From Leishmania donovani (lineage: Eukaryota > Euglenozoa > Kinetoplastea > Trypanosomatida > Trypanosomatidae), in contig NC_018249.1 of assembly GCF_000227135.1 (NCBI RefSeq), positions 324,984 through 345,593 of the forward strand: DNA of 20,610 bases. Reading direction: 5' to 3'. Made by a program: the position numbers and the translations under genes. The notes beneath the pieces are model-generated. The model saw nothing but the letters and a program-made list of their open reading frames with translations. It was not told where the DNA came from and ran no database searches. Below are positions 15,546 through 20,610 of this stretch, piece by piece. The first letter of the stretch is position 1, and each line of letters starts with the position of its first letter.

Positions 15546-18045
15546 CGGCAGCAGTAACGGCAGCCCAGCCGAGGAGGATGCCATGGACGCTGCCAGCAGG
15601 CAGGCGAGCGTGGCTTCTGTGACGGAAGGTCTTTCATCCCTCTACAGGTGTGCGTGTGAGCTGCTGGACTTGTCAACGCGAGCGCTGATGGAAGGGACGG
15701 CGACGGCTGCGGCGGTAGCAGCCGCAGGTGCACATGCGGCTGCCAACGCCACTACAGCAGGGCTATCACATCGCTCGCCGGTTTGCAGCGGCGACGCCGT
15801 TGTCCAGTGTGCCGGTCGTCATCTTAGTGGCGCCGCCGAGGTGGAAAAGCACGTTGCCGATTTTGCCACTGACGCCGAAGTGACGTTATGTGCGTCTGCA
15901 CAGTCGGTCCTCAACGAGAGGACCGCGGTGCTTCGCGCGGCGCCGCACAAGCTGAAGGATCGCTTCCTGCACTACGCGAAGCGCGACCCGGCAACAGGAG
16001 AGCTTGTTCTTAGCCTCGAGGGATTTGTGCGCTGCATGCTCTTATTGCCTAACGACGGCGACGCTGACGTAGGGTGGCGTCGCACGGGCTCTGGCGCCGC
16101 AAGCGACAGTGGTGCGGTGACACACAAGAGCCCCTCGACGACTTTCTCTGGCACTGCTGATATCTCTGTCAACCCTTTCTGCGCGAAGGCTATCGGCGGC
16201 CGAGGCCAGTCACGGTGTCACTCGTCCTGGCTGCAGCAGCTACCTCGAGCTGTGCAGCAGCGCTTCGTGCAGCTCTTCCACTGGGTCGATCTCAACCGAA
16301 ACAACTTCATTGGATATGCTGAATTCGTGATGCTCTTCACCTTCCTGTCCACACCACAGCAAACGCTGAAGCGCGCCTTCAGCGTGTTCGACTTGGAAGA
16401 CAGCGGCCGCCTGAGCGAGTGGGAGTTTTGCCACCTCCTGAACACGATCATGGTGGATCCGGCGGTGCAGGTGCGCTACGCTGCCGCAACGAGCGGCGCT
16501 GGTGGCCGTAGAGGGGCCGCCGCAGCGGCCTCGCCCTCCTCGGCGTTCGCCTCGGCAACACCTCAGACCATTACTACAGCAAGGGCACCGCACTTGGCCC
16601 CATGCGTTCCACCGACCCCCGAGGCAGCCACGCCAGCGGTCGCTTCAGCGCCCCGCCCAACCACTGCGAGGCGCGCAGGTACGTCGCGGCGCAGTGAGCA
16701 AGAGCGGCGGAGTCAGAAGGATTGCCTGAATTTTGAGATTTCATCGGAGCTCATGCGGCCGTTGCTCTTCGGTCCTTTGCCACTGCAAGTCAGCGCCGCG
16801 CCCGGATCGACGAATTATGACCGCAAAGCCGCCCTCGCCGCTTCGGTCTTGACCAGCAATGCGGTCCAGGGTGCCGCAGCGGTTGTAGGCTCGGCAACGA
16901 ACGACACTGCCGGCGGGATGTTGCCCTCGCCTCGCGCTGTTTCGCAGCTGCCAGACATCAGCCACTTGGCCTGGTGGCAAAAGTGGGGTGACACTTGGCG
17001 CTGCCTTCTCAGCAAGGTGTGGACACCCTACCCGTCTTGCGCACCAGCCAGCTGCGACGCTGCGTGCGGCACCCTCGCGGTAGCCTCTATAACTGAGCCG
17101 GCCGCCATCGCTGCCACTGCGGCTCCATTCCGCCTGTCTCAGCTACAGTTGGCGGCGCAGGAGGATTCGCTGCTGCATATGGTCTCGTATCCCACCTTAG
17201 TGTACCGTCTGGACTACCTCCGTTCGCAGCTGCGTGCCATCGAGTTCGGCCTTTGCGACCCAGCCAACACCGGCACCATTTCTCTGGACGATTGCCGTCG
17301 CCTCCTCCGCGGGGACGTCCGAAGGACCGTGAAAGCGGAGCATCCAGCGCTGCAGGAGCGGCAGCAGCAGGCTGACGAAACTGCCGTGACGTGGCACTTT
17401 TATCAGAAGATGCTCGACGTGATACGAGAGTCCGACAGGATTTTGGCGGCCCTGCGGCTCGCCTTAGACGCCATGCCGCCGGTGCCCGAGGAGACGCTGC
17501 GAGGTGGTGCCATCCCCGACGAAGCGCTGGAGGCGGCCACGCAGGCGATCCCGGAAATGGTGAGGCTGAGCGTCCTGCATTACACGTCGAGAGCCGCCGA
17601 GGGCGCGGCAGTCGATGGGGCGCCACTGCCAGCAACAGCAGAAGTAACGGCCTCGCAGGATGACGGTCGCAATGTCGCAGATCGTAGCCCCTTCAGTCCA
17701 GCGGACGTTACGACGGCGGATGCAGCGGATGGCAAGAGCGTGGGCGAGGGGCGTGCGGCTTCCCGTCATTTGAAGGCGTCGCTGGTGCGGCCCACGGCGC
17801 TCACGTGGAATCAAGTCGACCGCGTGCTTGTCATGCTCGGCACTGTGACGCAGCTGAGCGAGGCTGAGCGGTCGCTGTTTCGTGCTCTGCTGGACGACGA
17901 CGGCTCTGACTCGCTGTCGCCCGCCGAGTTCGCCCGACTGTGCACGCTGAAGGAGGCGTTTTTTGCCCAGCAACTGCCTCGTTTTGACGAGCCGAAGCGG
18001 AACGCCGTCCAGCAGTTCTTCCACTGCATGCAACAGCTCGAGTGA
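15391..18045 (+). CDS. MICU-type EF-hand protein (mitochondrial calcium uptake regulator)
   Basis: This 884-aa protein has the MICU domain order. A hydrophobic N-terminal segment (about 7-26, after Arg5), fitting a mitochondrial targeting or anchoring sequence, is followed by the block HKLKDRFLHYAK (186-197) to GFVRCMLLLP. An EF-hand loop at 300-311 (D300, N302, N304, E311) leads through FLSTPQ, a MICU hallmark, to a second loop at 334-345 (D334, E336, S338, E345). The stretch QLRAIEFGLCDPANTGTISL (613-632) corresponds to the MICU middle lobe. A C-terminal EF loop at 835-846 (D835, D837, S839, E846) ends it, with a final helix (FDEPKRNAVQQFFHCMQ). MICU proteins sense calcium in the intermembrane space and gate the MCU channel. 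The length exceeds human MICU1 (476 aa) through Ala/Thr/Pro-rich inserts at about 370-450 and 735-795. Which paralogue it is cannot be told. The frame runs back to a GTG at 15277; ATG 15391 keeps the hydrophobic N-terminus, while ATG 15583 would lose it. Confidence 0.85.
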   Translation: MSHIRCALILSAGVAAGVSTAPYLCFSGQTPAAPPSRLPFYAARRSASGFHSGSSNGSPAEEDAMDAASRQASVASVTEGLSSLYRCACELLDLSTRALMEGTATAAAVAAAGAHAAANATTAGLSHRSPVCSGDAVVQCAGRHLSGAAEVEKHVADFATDAEVTLCASAQSVLNERTAVLRAAPHKLKDRFLHYAKRDPATGELVLSLEGFVRCMLLLPNDGDADVGWRRTGSGAASDSGAVTHKSPSTTFSGTADISVNPFCAKAIGGRGQSRCHSSWLQQLPRAVQQRFVQLFHWVDLNRNNFIGYAEFVMLFTFLSTPQQTLKRAFSVFDLEDSGRLSEWEFCHLLNTIMVDPAVQVRYAAATSGAGGRRGAAAAASPSSAFASATPQTITTARAPHLAPCVPPTPEAATPAVASAPRPTTARRAGTSRRSEQERRSQKDCLNFEISSELMRPLLFGPLPLQVSAAPGSTNYDRKAALAASVLTSNAVQGAAAVVGSATNDTAGGMLPSPRAVSQLPDISHLAWWQKWGDTWRCLLSKVWTPYPSCAPASCDAACGTLAVASITEPAAIAATAAPFRLSQLQLAAQEDSLLHMVSYPTLVYRLDYLRSQLRAIEFGLCDPANTGTISLDDCRRLLRGDVRRTVKAEHPALQERQQQADETAVTWHFYQKMLDVIRESDRILAALRLALDAMPPVPEETLRGGAIPDEALEAATQAIPEMVRLSVLHYTSRAAEGAAVDGAPLPATAEVTASQDDGRNVADRSPFSPADVTTADAADGKSVGEGRAASRHLKASLVRPTALTWNQVDRVLVMLGTVTQLSEAERSLFRALLDDDGSDSLSPAEFARLCTLKEAFFAQQLPRFDEPKRNAVQQFFHCMQQLE

Positions 18046-19178
18046 GAGGATCCGTGGTGGCGTGCGCTTTTCTGTCGGTGTATCCATGTAGCATGTATCT
18101 GCTGATATCATAGCACGTCAAGGCATTGCCGCGGCTTCGGAAAGAAAAAAAAAGACATCGCATCGACAAGAGACGCAAAGACGCGTGCGCATGCGTTTGT
18201 GTTTGATGCCTCTGAGTGGGAGGGGCAGCGTCTTTTCAGTGTGTGCGTGTGCGTGTGCGTCTTGGGCTGAAAGCGCGCGCTCATCATTGCTGCCGCACGC
18301 GACGATTCTCCGACTCGCGGCACGGCAGCAGGAGGGGAGAGTAACAGCCCTCTAAGGAGGGTGTCCGGGGCGGGGGCAGCACATGCGAGATAGAGAAAGT
18401 GGAGAAACATAAAGCGCCGAGGTACGCGCCGAAAGAGGGGTGAGAGGTGCCGTCCCCCGACGTGTCTCTCTGCGTTTCTCTCGTGATACTCCCCACCCCC
18501 ATCCCCAAAGCAGAAGAAAGGAGAGGGGCGCTGCAGGTGGGGCTTGCGTGCTCGCAAAATGTGTGGAGATGCGCGCGTCGTTCGCAAACCGATCGAACGG
18601 CACCCATGAGGGCGCCAAGCCCGCTCCTCCTTTGCGCACCTACACATGGTCGCGCTGTTCACGCATCCGCGGCGATGAAGAGCGCCTTTGCACACATCTT
18701 CGCCATTTGCCCCGCTTCTGTTGGCCCTATGCTCTCGGACTGCCTTCATCTTTTCGACTCACTCTCTCGCCCGACATGTTTACGCGTGTGTGTCTGTGTT
18801 TGCGTTTGTGCGTCTGCTGTGGGGCGAGCAAGCGATGCCGTGGCTGCTGCTCTGAGCTCCTCGCCGGTGTGTGGCCAGCCAAAAGGAAAGCGACGCTGCG
18901 AAGTGCGTCGACTCGCCCCACACTCCCCCGCCGCCGCCCCATACACGCACACGCACGCACACAAACCGCACCAGCGCGCAGCTAGGTAGACCACCGGCGA
19001 AAACGAAATCTCCCCCCTCTCCCCCCCCACCACCACCCACGCAACCACCCAGGCAAAAGACAAAAAACGACCAGATACCACGGAGACGGGAGGGAGCTGG
19101 ACGCTGTGCGTGCGTGCGCGTCCACGGCCCGCCTTCGGTGCTGCTTCTGCGCGAAGAGGAAAGAAGATTTACCTCGTC

Positions 19179-19391
19179 ATGAAAGACGTCTTCTCTCAAG
19201 CTACACAGCTCCGTTACCTCCCGTTGAGGCGCTCGTCACACGCGGCCACACAACCGGCATTCATCGCCTCAACTCTCTATGTGTGCGCGCGTGTGGATCT
19301 CGCCCTCCTTCATCACCATCACCACCACCGCCTGCGTGTGGTGCCGAGTGAAGCATTGATCGCGGCGCTCGGCGCTGAAACACGCGAGTAA
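19179..19391 (+). CDS. Doubtful small ORF, 70 aa, with six consecutive His
   Basis: An ATG at 19179 opens a 70-codon frame ending at TAA 19389-19391. The product has a basic N-terminal half (LRYLPLRRSSH), a short hydrophobic stretch, six His in a row near residue 50, and an ordered-looking end (SEALIAALGAETRE). Third positions are about two-thirds G or C, close to the real genes and above most of the flanking ORFs. Against it, only a weak pyrimidine tract lies upstream and the gap between neighbours is of normal size without it. I recognise no family. Confidence 0.2.
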   Translation: MKDVFSQATQLRYLPLRRSSHAATQPAFIASTLYVCARVDLALLHHHHHHRLRVVPSEALIAALGAETRE

Positions 19392-19500
19392 CAGCGGAAT
19401 TGAAAAGGGTGTGCCCCCGGTGTCGTCGTGTGTGCACATACGGTAGTGCGCTCTGCCCGACGACGAGGCGCTGCTTCAGCGGGACCAGCCGCGCGCGGCA

Positions 19501-19540
19501 GCCCCCCTCCTTGATCGCGCAATCGTGTGCATTTTTTAAG
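19501..19540 (+). promoter_or_regulatory. Predicted spliced-leader acceptor for the AAA ATPase gene
   Basis: A C/T-rich run and a T6 tract end in TTTTTTAAG, AG at 19539-19540. No ATG follows until the start at 19605. A second AG at 19587-19588, after a short TTCACTTATT tract, is an alternative that would leave a very short leader. Confidence 0.45.
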
Positions 19541-19604
19541 ATAGCCAAGAAGCTCGCACACACACCGTGCCTTCACTTATTAACGTAGCGAACGAAGAGA
19601 AAAC

Positions 19605-20610
19605 ATGACGAGCCCCGGCACCGTCGGCGATGTCGTGGATGCATTCAGCTCGGTCCCACCCGCTCACATGCCGGGGCGCCTTGGCAACTATGCGGTGCAA
19701 TACCTCTCAAACCATATTGGCTCCCTCGTGCAGTCAGTTCCGGTAATGTTCGTGTACGTTCTTTTCATCGGGTATCCCCTTTTCGTTGGGCTGCTTCGGG
19801 TCGTGCGGCCGCTCTTGGAGAGCTGGATCATGGGAAGCAGTGTGATCCTCGGCACGGTTGTAGGACTCCCATACATCAAGCGTAACATCATCGTCCAGCT
19901 GCCGCCGTTTTTTTTCGTCGAAGTGCCGAACCACAACATTCTTCTACAGAACGCGGTGCTCATGTACGTGTGCCACCACCTCTGGCGCCAGAAGCCACTG
20001 CCGTCGCGTTTCTTCTTCCAAAGCGCCCACCTGGTTGCGTTGCTCGATCCCTATCGCCCCTGGCACGCTTACGTAAACGCCCGGTCGCCGTTCTACGTTG
20101 GACCGAGTAAGACCAACAGAAGCAACCCAGCGGACGTCCTCACAGAGACGCAGCTCGAACGCCTTCGCCTGATAAAGATACCGCACAAGTCGTGGACTCC
20201 TGTAATGTCCGACGACATCGAACTCTATTTCAAAGAAGAGCCGCTGGCCGTAGCTCATTATAGCATTCCATGGACACGCCGCACCCTGTCGTTGCGCTGC
20301 CGCGCCGCCCCCGGATCTGCAGCGAAGCTGGACGAATTCGTGCAACGCGCGCTGGAGGTGTTCGCGGAGGGGGCACCGGGCAAAGAGGACGACGCACTGC
20401 GGTGGTTCTTCGCGTACGGGGGCGAGTCTGACGACAAGGTGTTCTTCAACCAGTATGTGCTGCGCAGCAACAAGGGCTTCGACACGCTATTCTTCCCGCA
20501 GCGCGACGCGACGCTGACGCTGATCAATCAATTTATGCAGCGGCGCGGCCGGTTCGCCGTGGAGGGGTTCCCGCAGAGGCTGGGGTTCCTTGTATACGGG
20601 CCGCCGGGGA
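19605..20610 (+). CDS. BCS1-like AAA ATPase, N-terminal part (cut by the window end)
   Basis: The frame stays open to the window edge and gives 335 residues. Two hydrophobic segments lie at about 45-66 and 75-92, so the protein is probably anchored in a membrane. A soluble region (about 100-290) follows, with an exposed Trp/Pro/Tyr-rich stretch (LLDPYRPWHAYV). Next comes the junction typical of BCS1-type ATPases: KGFDTLFFPQRDATLTLINQ, then a turn with GFPQRLGFLVYGPPG at 321-335. GPPG is the start of the Walker A motif (GPPGTGKT in the family), and the rest lies outside the window. BCS1 moves folded Rieske protein across the mitochondrial inner membrane for complex III assembly. Protists carry several BCS1-like ATPases of unknown substrate, and two possible spans instead of one make this more likely a relative than BCS1 itself. 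The ATG at 19605 is the first after the acceptor. Confidence 0.85.
   Translation, partial: MTSPGTVGDVVDAFSSVPPAHMPGRLGNYAVQYLSNHIGSLVQSVPVMFVYVLFIGYPLFVGLLRVVRPLLESWIMGSSVILGTVVGLPYIKRNIIVQLPPFFFVEVPNHNILLQNAVLMYVCHHLWRQKPLPSRFFFQSAHLVALLDPYRPWHAYVNARSPFYVGPSKTNRSNPADVLTETQLERLRLIKIPHKSWTPVMSDDIELYFKEEPLAVAHYSIPWTRRTLSLRCRAAPGSAAKLDEFVQRALEVFAEGAPGKEDDALRWFFAYGGESDDKVFFNQYVLRSNKGFDTLFFPQRDATLTLINQFMQRRGRFAVEGFPQRLGFLVYGPPG

Larger units (their letters stand above)
18046..19604 (+). other. Intergenic: 3' UTR of the MICU-like gene and 5' leader of the AAA ATPase
   Basis: The DNA contains a 9-A run at 18145-18153, GT- and CA-rich strips (18240-18260, 18945-18965), C runs near 19010-19055 and purine-rich stretches. 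One small ORF with near-genic codon composition (19179-19391) is listed separately with low confidence. The remaining ORFs follow the repeats. The last 65 nt form an ATG-free leader for the ATPase gene. Confidence 0.55.

Noticed and set aside
18350..18364. Short hairpin CCCTC-TAAG-GAGGG as a terminator
   Set aside because: Only 5-6 bp, no following T run, and Pol II polycistrons do not use bacterial-type terminators.
1..20610. tRNA, rRNA, C/D snoRNA or CRISPR array
   Set aside because: No B-box-like GGTTCGAATCC, no paired C and D boxes with guide spacing, and no regularly spaced direct repeats were found by eye; a covariance search was not possible.

Overview
The window looks like nuclear DNA of a trypanosomatid flagellate, most likely Leishmania or a close Leishmaniinae relative. 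The base composition is GC-rich. All seven supported genes are intronless, lie on the + strand and point the same way. They are separated by 0.8-2.6 kb of CT-, GT- and C-rich low-complexity DNA. Upstream of most genes there is a polypyrimidine tract followed by an AG, then a leader without any ATG, as expected for a polycistronic unit cut up by spliced-leader trans-splicing. The genus is inferred from composition and layout; no alignment was run.

Layout: (1) 237-2354, a 705-aa low-complexity protein of unknown function. (2) 3489-3857, a 122-aa unknown protein. (3) 5300-5488, a possible 62-aa single-span membrane protein. (4) 6420-9212, a 930-aa orthologue of IQUB/FAP253, with an acidic N-terminus, a ubiquitin-like domain, a run of TQT-like motifs, an IQ motif and a helical C-terminal half; the family belongs to the flagellar radial spokes. 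(5) 11169-12827, a 552-aa PRP18-type second-step splicing factor. (6) 15391-18045, an 884-aa MICU-type EF-hand protein, expected to gate the mitochondrial calcium uniporter. (7) 19605 to the window end, the N-terminal 335 residues of a BCS1-like AAA ATPase, cut off inside the Walker A motif.

The genes do not form a pathway, which is normal for trypanosomatid gene clusters: flagellar motility, splicing and mitochondrial functions sit side by side and are co-transcribed. Three start codons were moved from GTG or TTG positions to the first in-frame ATG (genes 1, 5 and 6).

The points most worth a second look are these. The MICU-like mRNA carries an out-of-frame ATG 13 nt before its own start, opening a 55-codon overlapping uORF that trans-splicing cannot remove. 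The IQUB protein has an LC8-type RQTQT motif in a cluster of TQ/QT motifs just before its IQ helix. The PRP18 protein is strongly remodelled in its most conserved loop. Four inverted repeats cluster within 175 nt at 2717-2889, downstream of gene 1. No tRNA, rRNA, CRISPR array or intact mobile element was recognised.
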